This document shows positions 42,122 to 49,766 of a stretch of 49,766 bases of DNA, in pieces. Numbering within the stretch: the stretch's first letter is position 1; every line of letters begins with the position of its first letter. The notes under the pieces were generated by a model that was not told the DNA's origin, made no database searches, and saw nothing but the letters and a program-made list of their open reading frames with translations. The stretch lies in contig NZ_LNCU01000040.1 of NCBI RefSeq assembly GCF_001542415.1, forward strand, positions 227,075 to 276,840, written 5' to 3'. This DNA comes from Bradyrhizobium macuxiense (GTDB lineage Bacteria > Pseudomonadota > Alphaproteobacteria > Rhizobiales > Xanthobacteraceae). The translations under genes were made by a program, and so were the position numbers.

Positions 42122-42613
42122 TCAATCGAGGTCCGGCAGGCGGAAAATACCGTCGGTCGAAACCCCGGCCAGCGCGTCAGCGACCCGGCGCCCGGCAATG
42201 ACGCGGTCTGGAACGATCTCGGCCAGCGGCACCAGCACGAAGGCGCGCTCGAACAGGCGCGGGTGAGGCAGCGTCAGTTCCGGCTTGTCGAGCTTGATAT
42301 CGTCATAGGCGACCATGTCGAGGTCGAGGGTGCGCGGGCCCCAGCGCCGCTCATTGGCGCGGTCGCGGCCGAACCTCGTCTCGATCTTGTGCAGCGTGAA
42401 CAATAGCGCATGCGGGTCGAGGCTGGTCTCGATCTCGATGCAGGCATTGGTGAAGCTTTGCTGCTGCTCCTCACCCCAAGGGGGCGTCGAATAGTCCGCC
42501 GAGCGCGCCAGCAAGGCGGCTTGCGCCATCCCGCAGATGTTGGCGATGGCCTTGCGGAACGTCGTGCGGACGTCGCCGACATTGCCGCCGAGTGCGATCA
42601 GGACGCTAGGCAT
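42122..42613 (-). CDS. folK: 2-amino-4-hydroxy-6-hydroxymethyldihydropteridine diphosphokinase
   Basis: FolK transfers pyrophosphate from ATP to hydroxymethyldihydropterin in folate synthesis. The 163-residue protein begins MPSVLIALGGNVGD and has the signature RRWGPRTLDLDMVAYD with D96 and D98 for magnesium. Its start overlaps the end of folB by eight bases (42606-42613). It is the last gene of the folP-folB-folK set. Confidence 0.95.
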   Translation of the reverse strand: MPSVLIALGGNVGDVRTTFRKAIANICGMAQAALLARSADYSTPPWGEEQQQSFTNACIEIETSLDPHALLFTLHKIETRFGRDRANERRWGPRTLDLDMVAYDDIKLDKPELTLPHPRLFERAFVLVPLAEIVPDRVIAGRRVADALAGVSTDGIFRLPDLD

Positions 42614-42986
42614 GGGACGGTGGATGCCTCGAGCGTGTCAGTACCACGCCGACATCCTCGAAGATCGCGGCGATCGGGGCGTGCGGCTTGTGGACCGTGA
42701 CCTTCACGGCCCTGATGCGCGGGAACGTGCTGAGGATGTCGTCGGCCACTGCGCCGGCGGCGCGCTCCAGCAGCTTGTAATTGGTGTTCTTGAACGCCGA
42801 CGTCGCGGTCGCCACCACGTTGGAATAGGAGACGGTGTCGGAGAGGCGGTCGGTGCGCGAGGACTCCGAAAGATCGGTATAGAGTTCGAGGTCGATGACG
42901 AAGCGCTGTCCAACTTCGGTCTCATGTTCCATCACGCCATGACGGGCATGGATGACGATCCCGGTGATGAAGATCGTATCGGTCAT
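42606..42986 (-). CDS. folB: Dihydroneopterin aldolase
   Basis: FolB cleaves dihydroneopterin to hydroxymethyldihydropterin, the substrate of FolK. The 126-residue protein matches the family length. It has the N-terminal IFITGIVIHARHGVMEHETE and the core DRLSDTVSYSNVVATATSAF, LERAAGAVADDILSTFPRIR and VKVTVHKPHAPI segments. It overlaps folP by four bases and folK by eight, so the three genes form a tight operon. Confidence 0.94.
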   Translation of the reverse strand: MTDTIFITGIVIHARHGVMEHETEVGQRFVIDLELYTDLSESSRTDRLSDTVSYSNVVATATSAFKNTNYKLLERAAGAVADDILSTFPRIRAVKVTVHKPHAPIAAIFEDVGVVLTRSRHPPSHA

Positions 42987-43843
42987 TGCTGTTTCCTGAT
43001 TGCTGCAGCCACCCGCAGCGCCTGAACGGTTTCCACAACGTCGTGCGCACGGATGATGCGCGCGCCGTTCTGCGCGGCGATCAGATGCGCCGCGATCGAG
43101 CCGCCGATGCGCTCACGCGGCTCCGACGGCACGACCGTGCTGATGAAGCGCTTGCGCGACGCGCCGATCAGCACGGGCAGGCCGAACGCGTCGAGCTCGG
43201 AGAGCCGCGCCAGCACCCTCATGCTCTGCTCCTGCGTCTTGCCGAAGCCGATGCCGGGGTCGAGCACGACCTTGTCGGACGAAATGCCGGCCTTTGTCGC
43301 AATGTCGAGCGAACGGGCAAAAAAGGCCGCGATGTCCTGCATGATGTCGATCGCCGGATCGGCACGCTCGCGATTATGCATGACGATCACGGGTACGCCG
43401 CGCGCGGCGACGAGCGGCGCCATGCCGCTATCGCGCTGCAGGCCCCAGACGTCATTGGCGATCGCGGCACCCCGGTCTAGCGCCCAGGCCACAACCTCCG
43501 ATTTCATGCTGTCGATCGAGACCGGGACGCCGAGCGCGACCACGTCGGCCAGCACCGGCTCCAGCCGGTTCATCTCGGCGTCCGCCGAGACGGGTTGCTG
43601 GGAGCCATAGGGGCGGGTCGACTCGGCGCCGATGTCGATGATGTCGGCGCCGTCCGCGACCAGCTTGCGGGCCTGCGCCAGCGCCTGTTCGGGCGCGATG
43701 AACTGCCCGCCGTCGGAGAATGAATCCGGCGTCACGTTCAATATGCCCATCACCGCCGGATAAGGCTTGGACAGCAATGCCGGCAGCAGCGCGCGGCCGG
43801 CGGCGCCGGCTGCGGCTGATGATATGGGCCTGGTTGCCATCAT
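42983..43843 (-). CDS. folP: Dihydropteroate synthase
   Basis: FolP joins the pterin diphosphate with para-aminobenzoate to make dihydropteroate; it is the sulfonamide target. The 286-residue barrel has MGILNVTPDSFSDGGQF near residues 32-48, DIIDIGAESTRPYG, VVLDPGIGFGKTQEQ and IGASRKRFI, all in family order. I start at ATG 43843; a TTG at 43873 would add ten residues. It is first in folP-folB-folK, and its stop overlaps folB. Confidence 0.95.
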   Translation of the reverse strand: MMATRPISSAAAGAAGRALLPALLSKPYPAVMGILNVTPDSFSDGGQFIAPEQALAQARKLVADGADIIDIGAESTRPYGSQQPVSADAEMNRLEPVLADVVALGVPVSIDSMKSEVVAWALDRGAAIANDVWGLQRDSGMAPLVAARGVPVIVMHNRERADPAIDIMQDIAAFFARSLDIATKAGISSDKVVLDPGIGFGKTQEQSMRVLARLSELDAFGLPVLIGASRKRFISTVVPSEPRERIGGSIAAHLIAAQNGARIIRAHDVVETVQALRVAAAIRKQQ

Positions 43844-43930
43844 GCGGTGGCTTTGCGCTGCCGGCGCCGGCAAGTCAAGGCATGCCGACGCGAGGCCGCA
43901 GCCGATAGCGGCGCAGAGCCTTTAGGCAGG

Positions 43931-44338
43931 CTAATAGGTGATCTTGGGAGGCAGCTTGCGTGCTTGCTCGATGAGCAGTTCGACCGATTTCTCTGAAGGC
44001 ATGACGCGGACGAGCTTCCGCTTGATATTGGCGTCCTTCATGCTCTGCGACAGCCGCGACGGATTGCGGTGCGCAAGCTCACGCACAGTGGTGACGCCGG
44101 CGGCGCGCATCAGGCCGACCTTCGCCTTGCCCATGCCGGGAATCCGCATGTAGTCGGAGATGTTGGCCCATTCGAGCAATTGCTGCTCGCTGATCCCGGT
44201 TTTGGCGGAGAGCGCCTTGCGTCCCTTGACGGTGCGGGCGGCTTCAAGCAGCGCTTCGGTCGTGCGGATACCTTGTGATTTCAGTTTGGTTGCGCAATAG
44301 GCCGACAGGCCTTCGATCTCGGAGAGGGGGTATGTCAT
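43931..44338 (-). CDS. DUF4332 (helix-hairpin-helix) protein
   Basis: The 135-residue protein is built of two helix-hairpin-helix like units: IEGLSAYCATKLKSQGIRTT at the N-terminus and MRIPGMGKAKVGLMRAAGVT in the middle, as in DUF4332. Such folds often bind DNA without sequence preference. The C-terminus is Lys/Arg-rich (NIKRKLVRVMPSEKS). Its role is not known. It lies upstream of folP with a gap of about 90 bases, so it may be a separate unit. Confidence 0.82.
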   Translation of the reverse strand: MTYPLSEIEGLSAYCATKLKSQGIRTTEALLEAARTVKGRKALSAKTGISEQQLLEWANISDYMRIPGMGKAKVGLMRAAGVTTVRELAHRNPSRLSQSMKDANIKRKLVRVMPSEKSVELLIEQARKLPPKITY

Positions 44339-44406
44339 GATACTCGTATGCAGGTAGAAGAGAGCGTATGCGCAAGGGCGTCAGAGATAGGGCGTCAAGG
44401 TGTGCT

Positions 44407-44772
44407 TCAGGCAAACTGGCTAAGGCCCGGCGTCCCCGAGATGATCTCGCCCATTTGATCCGCTCCGATTTTGTCGCGGCCGAACACAAAAAGTTCGCGC
44501 GCGATCTTCTGAATCTCGTTCACGGTCAAACCAAGCGCCATCAGTCGGGTGCCGGCGGCCATCATTCCGCCGCCCATCAACCGCGATAGACCACCGCTGT
44601 TGCTGGAGGCGGCGATTGCCGCTTCGGCGCCGGGGATTTGGTCGATGAGAGCCTGGACTTTGTCGGAAGGTCCCTCGTTACGGAGGAAACCCAGAACGAT
44701 GCCGATGGTTTTTTCAGCGACAGCGCCATCGATGCCGGCCTTTGTGGCCAGCTGTCCAACCAGTTCGTCCAT
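44407..44772 (-). CDS. DUF2267-like small conserved protein
   Basis: The 121-residue protein (MDELVGQLATKAGIDGAVAE) resembles the DUF2267 or related helical families; IVLGFLRNEGPSDKVQALID and a Gly/Met-rich segment GGLSRLMGGGMMAAGTRLMA follow. The start is ATG 44772 with GGCGGGG upstream; ATG 44787 is five codons earlier and would abolish that spacing. The product is predicted cytoplasmic. Function is unknown; it precedes the DUF4332 gene on the same strand. Confidence 0.75.
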   Translation of the reverse strand: MDELVGQLATKAGIDGAVAEKTIGIVLGFLRNEGPSDKVQALIDQIPGAEAAIAASSNSGGLSRLMGGGMMAAGTRLMALGLTVNEIQKIARELFVFGRDKIGADQMGEIISGTPGLSQFA

Positions 44773-45108
44773 CTTGCCCCGCCTCATCCGGCTTTTGCCG
44801 GATAGCTCTTAAGAATTTATCTTGAGCGTCCGTGCCACGAAATACAAGCGATCCGCGCATTTCAGTTCGTTTTCTTTTTCGATCGCGTCGTGAGTGTTGC
44901 ACCGCTGCAAGAGTGAGCGCCGGATTCACGCTATCTTGTCGCAATGCGCAATCCCTTTCTTCACCCGGCACGGAAGAAAGTATGAGGAACCTCGGGGTGA
45001 CTTTATACGTCTGCGCGTGCAGATGGTTTTATTCGACCGCTAAGATGCAATATGATTGCTGCGGGCTCGACAATCGAGCCGATCTAATCTGCGCGAAGAG
45101 ATGAAGCG
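44773..45108. other. Divergent region before the HerA-like gene
   Basis: This 336-base gap holds a possible EcfG-type promoter (44986-45011) and a 7-bp palindrome GGCTCGA-CAA-TCGAGCC (45064-45080) between that promoter and the HerA-like start. No gene is convincing. Confidence 0.5.
44986..45011 (+). promoter_or_regulatory. Possible EcfG-type general-stress promoter
   Basis: GGAAC (44986-44990), 17 bases, then CGTC (45008-45011) closely matches the GGAAC-N16/17-CGTT consensus of alphaproteobacterial EcfG promoters, with one mismatch. It points to the HerA-like gene about 98 bases downstream. Confidence 0.35.
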
Positions 45109-46722
45109 ATGGCGACGTCCGACAACAAGCTGGCCGATACCGACGAGAAGATTTTCATCGGCAAGGGTGAGGAGACAGCGTGGCTGACGCTCGCGCTGGC
45201 CAACCGACACGGTCTTGTGACCGGTGCGACGGGAACCGGCAAGACCGTCTCGCTACAGGTCATGGCTGAAGGTTTTGCGCGCGCCGGTGTTCCGGTCTTT
45301 GCCGCCGATATCAAGGGTGATCTTTCCGGCATCTCCGAAGTCGGCGAGGCCAAGGACTTCATTGTCAAGCGCGCCAAGGAGATGGGGCTGACCTTCCAGC
45401 CGGATCAGTTCTCGACCATCTTCTGGGACGTGTTTGGCGAGCAGGGTCATCCGGTGCGCGCCACCGTCACCGAAATGGGCCCGCTGCTGCTGTCGCGAAT
45501 GCTCGACCTCAACGACGTGCAGGAAGGCGTGCTCAACGTCGCCTTCCGCGTCGCCGACGAGAACGGCCTTGCGCTGATCGACATGAAGGATCTGCGCGCC
45601 TTGCTCGATGCGATCGCTCCCGACGGGAGCAGGAAGGCGGGCGACGATGAGGAAGATCCGCTGGCGCCGCTCCGCAAGGCCGCGCAAAGCTACGGCAACG
45701 TCTCCAAGGCGACGGTCGGGACCATTCAACGCCAGCTCCTGGTGCTCGAGAACCAGGGCGGCACGAAGTTCTTCGGTGAGCCGGCACTCACGCTGAAGGA
45801 TTTCATGAGGACCGACCGCGACGGTCGCGGCATGGTCAATATCCTCGTCGCCGACAAGCTGATGCAGAGCCCGCGACTTTACGCCACGTTCCTGCTCTGG
45901 ATGCTTTCGGAATTGTTCGAGGAATTGCCGGAGGCCGGCGACCTGCCAAAGCCGAAGCTGGTGTTCTTCTTCGACGAGGCGCACCTGTTGTTCAACGATG
46001 CGCCGAAGGCGCTGATGGACAAGATCGAGCAGGTGGTGCGTCTGATCCGCTCCAAGGGCGTCGGCGTCTATTTCGTCACGCAGAATCCGATCGATGTGCC
46101 CGACAAGGTGCTGGCGCAGCTCGGCAACCGCGTGCAGCATGCGTTGCGCGCCTTCACGCCGCGCGACCAGAAGGCCGTTGCCGCGGCAGCGCAGACCTTC
46201 CGGCCCAATCCGAAGCTCGACACAGCACGCGTGATCATGGAGCTCGGCAAGGGCGAGGCGCTGGTGTCGTTCCTCGAAGGCGGCGGCACGCCGTCGATGG
46301 TCGAGCGCATCCTGGTCCGGCCGCCATCGGCGCGGATCGGACCGATCACGCCCGAGGAGCGCAAGGCGATCATGGATGCGAGCCCGGTGAAGGGAAAATA
46401 CGACACCGCGATCGACGAAGAATCCGCTTACGAGATCATCCAGAAGCGTCTCGCCGGGACGGCGGCGCCGGCGGAAGGCGGTGACGGCGGCGGCATCCTC
46501 GGTCAGATCGGTGCGATTGCAGGCGCGATCTTCGGCACCAACGTCAAGCGCGGCCGGCTGTCGACCGGGCAGGTGATTGCGCGCAATGTCACGCGCTCGG
46601 TGACCGACAAGGTGGTCGGTGGCGTGGTCGCCGATCTCGGCAAGTCGGTTGGCGGCTCCGTCGGCGGGTCGATCGGCCGCGCGATCGTGCGCGGTGCGCT
46701 CGGCGGATTGCTGCGGAGGTAA
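45109..46722 (+). CDS. HerA-like ATPase (DUF853 family)
   Basis: The 537-residue protein is an ATPase of the HerA/FtsK superfamily, DUF853 branch (YjgR-like). Walker A GATGTGKT is at 39-46 and Walker B with the catalytic glutamate in LVFFFDEAHLLF near 284-295; FVTQNPIDVPDKVLAQLGNR carries the sensor. The C-terminus is Gly-rich (GKSVGGSVGGSIGRAIVRGA) and may contact a membrane or other subunit. HerA relatives pump DNA or protein, but the DUF853 role is unsettled and no NurA partner is present. GAAGAGATGAAG gives a ribosome binding site before ATG 45109. Confidence 0.9.
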   Translation: MATSDNKLADTDEKIFIGKGEETAWLTLALANRHGLVTGATGTGKTVSLQVMAEGFARAGVPVFAADIKGDLSGISEVGEAKDFIVKRAKEMGLTFQPDQFSTIFWDVFGEQGHPVRATVTEMGPLLLSRMLDLNDVQEGVLNVAFRVADENGLALIDMKDLRALLDAIAPDGSRKAGDDEEDPLAPLRKAAQSYGNVSKATVGTIQRQLLVLENQGGTKFFGEPALTLKDFMRTDRDGRGMVNILVADKLMQSPRLYATFLLWMLSELFEELPEAGDLPKPKLVFFFDEAHLLFNDAPKALMDKIEQVVRLIRSKGVGVYFVTQNPIDVPDKVLAQLGNRVQHALRAFTPRDQKAVAAAAQTFRPNPKLDTARVIMELGKGEALVSFLEGGGTPSMVERILVRPPSARIGPITPEERKAIMDASPVKGKYDTAIDEESAYEIIQKRLAGTAAPAEGGDGGGILGQIGAIAGAIFGTNVKRGRLSTGQVIARNVTRSVTDKVVGGVVADLGKSVGGSVGGSIGRAIVRGALGGLLRR

Positions 46723-46818
46723 CACCTCGCGCTCGCGCGGTCGAAGAGAGCCGGCGCTTTGCCTTGGCCGGCCGGCGGGCTACAACCCGATGCTATCTTC
46801 ACCAACAGGATGTCCGCG

Positions 46819-48219
46819 ATGTCCAACGCCAAGCTGCAGCCGGTCCTCGACCGCATCGATGCCGATTTCGACAACAGTCTCGAGCGGCTGTTCATGCTTC
46901 TGAGAATCAAATCGATCTCGGCCGACCCGGCCTTTGCCAAGGACTGCAAGGCGGCCGCCGATCATCTCGCCGCGGACCTTGCAACCCTCGGTTTCAAAAC
47001 CGAGGTGCGGCCAACCGCGGGCCATCCGGCCGTGGTCGGCAAGCTCAACGGCAGCACCGACGGACGCCCGCATGTGCTGTTCTACGGCCATTACGACGTG
47101 CAGCCGGTCGATCCCCTGAATCTCTGGCATCGTCCGCCGTTCGAGCCCGTGGTCACCGACCACGCCGACGGTCGCAAGATCATCGTTGCGCGCGGCGCCG
47201 AGGACGACAAGGGCCAGCTGATGACCTTCGTCGAGGCGTGCCGCGCCTGGAAGACGGTGACGGGATCGCTGCCGGTCGACATCACCGTCATCATCGAGGG
47301 CGAGGAGGAGGTCGGCTCGAAGAATTTCGTGCCGTTCCTGGAGGCGAACAAGGCCGAGCTGAAGGCAGACTTCGCGCTGGTCTGCGACACCGGCATGTGG
47401 GATCCGAACACGCCGGCGATCACGACCTCGCTGCGCGGCCTGGTCTATGACGAGGTCAAGATCAAGGCTGCCAATCGCGACCTGCATTCCGGCGTGTTCG
47501 GCGGCGGTGCGCAGAATCCGATCCGCGTGCTGACCCGCATCCTCGGCGGCCTGCACGACGAGAACGGCCACATCACCATTCCCGGATTCTACGACGGCGT
47601 GAAGGATCTGCCGCCGGATATCCTGGCACAGTGGACGAAGCTCAATCTGACGCCGGAAAGCTTCCTCAAGCCGATCGGGTTGTCGCTGCCGGCCGGTGAA
47701 AAGGACAGGCTGCTGATCGAGCAGGTGTCCTCGCGGCCGACCTGCGACATCAACGGCATCATCGGCGGGTACACCGGCGAAGGTTCGAAGACGGTGATCG
47801 CGGCGGAGGCGTCGGCGAAAATCTCGTTCCGCCTGGTCGAGGGACAGGACCCGGAGAAGATCCGGCAGGCGTTCCGCGACTACGTCAAGGCGCGAGTGCC
47901 GGCGGACTGCAAGGCGGAGTTCACGGACCACTCCAGCGCACCCGCTATCGCGCTCGACTGGAACATGAAGCCGCTGGCAGCCGCCAGGCGCGCGCTCACC
48001 GACGAATGGGGCAAGGAAGCGCTCCTGATCGGCTCCGGCGCCTCGATCCCGATCGTGGCGGACTTCAAGCGCACGCTCGGCCTCGACAGCGTGCTGGTCG
48101 GCTTCGGGCTCGACGACGACAACATCCATTCGCCGAACGAGAAGTACGACCTCAAGAGCTTCCATAAGGGCATCCGCTCCTGGGCCCGCATCCTCGCGGC
48201 CTTCGCCGACGCCAAGTGA
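46819..48219 (+). CDS. M20 family dipeptidase
   Basis: The 466-residue protein is an M20/M25/M40 metallopeptidase acting on dipeptides or N-acyl amino acids, with two zinc ions. Metal and catalytic residues are in VLFYGHYDVQPVD, ARGAEDDKGQLM, IEGEEEVGS and DTGMWDP, and in SPNEKYDLKSFHKGI near the end. The middle lid domain (ANRDLHSGVFGGGAQNPIRV) is present. I start at ATG 46819, preceded by AGGA at eight bases; ATG 46810 sits within that site. It follows the HerA-like gene by about 97 bases and is followed by a terminator. Confidence 0.92.
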   Translation: MSNAKLQPVLDRIDADFDNSLERLFMLLRIKSISADPAFAKDCKAAADHLAADLATLGFKTEVRPTAGHPAVVGKLNGSTDGRPHVLFYGHYDVQPVDPLNLWHRPPFEPVVTDHADGRKIIVARGAEDDKGQLMTFVEACRAWKTVTGSLPVDITVIIEGEEEVGSKNFVPFLEANKAELKADFALVCDTGMWDPNTPAITTSLRGLVYDEVKIKAANRDLHSGVFGGGAQNPIRVLTRILGGLHDENGHITIPGFYDGVKDLPPDILAQWTKLNLTPESFLKPIGLSLPAGEKDRLLIEQVSSRPTCDINGIIGGYTGEGSKTVIAAEASAKISFRLVEGQDPEKIRQAFRDYVKARVPADCKAEFTDHSSAPAIALDWNMKPLAAARRALTDEWGKEALLIGSGASIPIVADFKRTLGLDSVLVGFGLDDDNIHSPNEKYDLKSFHKGIRSWARILAAFADAK

Positions 48220-48250
48220 GGCGCGAAGCCCGCGACCCTTGCCGAACGTG

Positions 48251-48280
48251 AAAACGCCGCCCGGAATTGGGCGGCGTTTT
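48251..48280 (+). terminator. Rho-independent terminator after the M20 peptidase gene
   Basis: AAAACGCCGCCC (48251-48262) and GGGCGGCGTTTT (48269-48280) are perfect 12-bp arms around a six-base loop, ending in four T. The peptidase gene ends 32 bases upstream and the next gene is convergent at 48335. Confidence 0.9.
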
Positions 48281-48334
48281 GATTCAGGTCGTGCAGAGGG
48301 TGTTGACCCTAATCTACGCGCAGTTTGTGAAAAT

Positions 48335-49129
48335 TCAACTACGGTAGCCGGGATTGACCCGGTCGAGCTTGCGCAACAGCGGTGGCCAGACGAGCTGCGT
48401 CGAGCGGAGCTCGGCGCGATCCGGGTTGGACAGCAACTGTGTGTTCTTGTCGATCGCCTCCTGCTCGACCGGATAGGTGATCGGGCCGAGCGCGCGGGTC
48501 GCCACCTGCATCGAGCAGGCACGCTCCAGATGGTACATGCGCTCGAAGGCCGAGGCGACCGAACGGCCGACCGTCAGCGTGCCGTGATTGCGCAGCAGCA
48601 TGTGGTTCTTGGTGCCGAGGTCGCGCTGCAGGCGTGGGCGTTCATCGTGATCGAGCGCGATGCCTTCATAGTCGTGATAGGCGAGATCGTGGGTGACGAG
48701 CTGCGCGGTCTGGTTCAGCGGCAGCAGTCCGTCCGGGTTGCTCGACACCGCGGTCCCGTCGATCGTGTGCAGATGGAGCACGCAGCCGGCGTCCTCGCGT
48801 ACCTCGTGGATCGCCGAATGGATGGTGAAGCCGGCCGGGTTGATGCTGTAGTCGCTCTTGGAGAGCTGATTGCCATCGAGGTCGACCTTGACCAGGCTCG
48901 ACGCGGTGATCTCGTCGAACATCAGGCCGTAGGGGTTGATCAGGAAGTGATGGTCCGGGCCCGGCACCCGCGCGGAGATGTGCGTGTCGACCAGGTCGTC
49001 CCAGCCATAGAGGGCAACCAGGCGATAGCAGGCGGCGAGGTTGATCCGCTGCTCCCATTCCGCCGCGCTCATATCCGACGGCACTTCCTTCAGGCGCGCT
49101 TCCGCTGGCGACATAGTCCATTGCTCCAT
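48335..49129 (-). CDS. Class II aldolase/adducin family protein
   Basis: The 264-residue protein matches class II aldolase/adducin enzymes, zinc-dependent lyases or isomerases of small sugars. Metal ligands fit DTHISARVP, CVLHLHT (the HxH pair) and LRNHGTLTVGRSVASAF; NPYGLMFDEITASSLVKVDL is the core strand region. The start at ATG 49129 has no clear ribosome binding site; ATG 49114 follows GGAG and is an alternative. No sugar kinase or other partner lies nearby, so the substrate is unknown. Confidence 0.9.
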   Translation of the reverse strand: MEQWTMSPAEARLKEVPSDMSAAEWEQRINLAACYRLVALYGWDDLVDTHISARVPGPDHHFLINPYGLMFDEITASSLVKVDLDGNQLSKSDYSINPAGFTIHSAIHEVREDAGCVLHLHTIDGTAVSSNPDGLLPLNQTAQLVTHDLAYHDYEGIALDHDERPRLQRDLGTKNHMLLRNHGTLTVGRSVASAFERMYHLERACSMQVATRALGPITYPVEQEAIDKNTQLLSNPDRAELRSTQLVWPPLLRKLDRVNPGYRS

Positions 49130-49217
49130 TGCGCTGTTGTTGGGAGCCTAGCGTTGCCGCCCGACCGCAGCAAGGCCGCGCTCCGGCGTGACAGTCATGC
49201 TGCCATGTGAAGGCTAG

Positions 49218-49239
49218 GCATGATCGGAAACGATCATGC
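49218..49239. repeat. Short GCATGATC-type palindrome
   Basis: GCATGATCG and CGATCATGC are perfect 9-bp arms around GAAA, a minimal member of the palindrome family at 5411 and 24851. It lies upstream of the aldolase gene and downstream of the next gene. Confidence 0.75.
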
Positions 49240-49288
49240 TCCGACACCGCGCCAGGGCGCGATGAATCTGCTGCGGAGGCGTCGCGCC

Positions 49289-49766
49289 CTATGGCGCGGG
49301 GATCGAGAGCAGGCTCGAGATGCTGCGGCCACGGATGTCGTAGACGCGGGCGAACACGACGTCGTCGCGCTTGATCTCGAGCATCACCGGGGCAGCCAAG
49401 CCCTTGCAGTAGAACTCGCCGAGCGTCATCGCGAAGTCAGCGGCGTTGCTGTCCCAGCCGATCGTGAAGTCGGGACCGAGCGCGACCTGCGCCGGCCGCT
49501 GCGGTCCGCAGACCGCGACCTTCCACTTGCGGTCTTGCGGCGGGACTTCCTGCCGCTCGACCAGCTGCTCGCGCAGTCCGTCGGAGGCCTGCTTCAGTGC
49601 CAGGCCCCAATAGTCCAGCATGAAGTAGTTGTCGGCGGTCCGCACCGTACCGGCGATGTGGTTGAAGTGCGCGTATTGATACGGGTGCAGGCGGATCATT
49701 TCGCTGAGCGGCAGCAGCAGGCCGAACGCGAAAACCGCGAGCGCGGCAGGCTGCCAGGCGCGGCGG
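49289..49766 (-). CDS. Membrane protein, C-terminal part (cut by window edge), possibly glycosyltransferase family 39-like
   Basis: The minus strand is open to the right edge in the frame that ends at 49289, giving 158 residues of the C-terminus. A hydrophobic helix (LAVFAFGLLLPLSEMI) is followed by RLHPYQYAHFNHIAG, a segment resembling the end of family-39-type membrane glycosyltransferases in this group, then YFMLDYWGLALKQASDGLRE and a periplasmic-looking soluble tail with CGPQRPAQVALG. The start and the catalytic aspartates lie outside the window. The assignment is tentative; it could be another polytopic protein. Confidence 0.6.
   Translation of the reverse strand, partial: RRAWQPAALAVFAFGLLLPLSEMIRLHPYQYAHFNHIAGTVRTADNYFMLDYWGLALKQASDGLREQLVERQEVPPQDRKWKVAVCGPQRPAQVALGPDFTIGWDSNAADFAMTLGEFYCKGLAAPVMLEIKRDDVVFARVYDIRGRSISSLLSIPAP

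Noticed and set aside
40059..42266. A 735-codon plus-strand open frame
   Set aside because: It is antisense to mutA and has shadow-like composition; the minus strand encodes a full mutase subunit.

Overview
The window looks like chromosomal DNA from a GC-rich alphaproteobacterium of the Bradyrhizobium/Rhodopseudomonas group. The signs are an SOS mutasome operon imuA-imuB-dnaE2 under an alphaproteobacterial LexA box, a neighbouring TIGR03808/TIGR03809-type gene pair, an ECF sigma factor with an NrsF/OsrA-type anti-sigma factor, a split methylmalonyl-CoA mutase, and many short palindromic repeats of kinds common in Bradyrhizobium. This assignment rests on gene content and memory, not on a search.

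Layout. 1-1418: 5' end of a cytochrome P450 (minus strand, running off the left edge), divergent from a LysR regulator. 1538-3160: PiT phosphate transporter. 3647-11379: a DNA-damage region in which a DUF4130-UdgX protein faces away from imuA-imuB-dnaE2, with a LexA box on a promoter between them. 11575-13946: a secreted heme-binding-like protein, an unknown HExxH protein, a gene-poor stretch full of stem-loop repeats and a small membrane protein. 14064-25740: a CaiB/BaiF CoA-transferase, a CusB/CusA-like RND pump, a Tat-exported amidohydrolase, a TolC-like channel, an acetyl-CoA hydrolase/transferase and an enoyl-CoA hydratase. 25867-32123: signalling genes, namely an Ala/Gln-rich envelope protein, ECF sigma plus NrsF, DUF2336, GGDEF, and a second ECF sigma plus a membrane anti-sigma factor. 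32124-32939: no convincing protein gene, but a strong candidate small RNA with three hairpins. 32940-44772: TIGR03809 and TIGR03808 type genes, then a long minus-strand run with the methylmalonyl-CoA mutase module (mutA, GFA, mutB, RsiV-like, meaB, pcp) preceded by folP-folB-folK and two small conserved genes. 45109-49766: HerA-like ATPase, M20 peptidase, class II aldolase-like protein and the C-terminus of a membrane protein.

How the genes work together. ImuA, ImuB and DnaE2 form the translesion mutasome, and the divergent UdgX-type protein acts on uracil in DNA, so the LexA box may serve both sides. The mutase subunits with MeaB convert methylmalonyl-CoA to succinyl-CoA. FolP, FolB and FolK are consecutive dihydropterin/dihydropteroate enzymes. 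Each ECF gene overlaps its anti-sigma gene by four bases.

The most unusual features are two different multi-hairpin repeats lying in frame inside imuB and dnaE2, a third palindrome covering the upstream start candidates of imuA, and the sRNA candidate with C-rich loops near 32481-32590. I saw no tRNA, rRNA, CRISPR array, transposase or phage gene.
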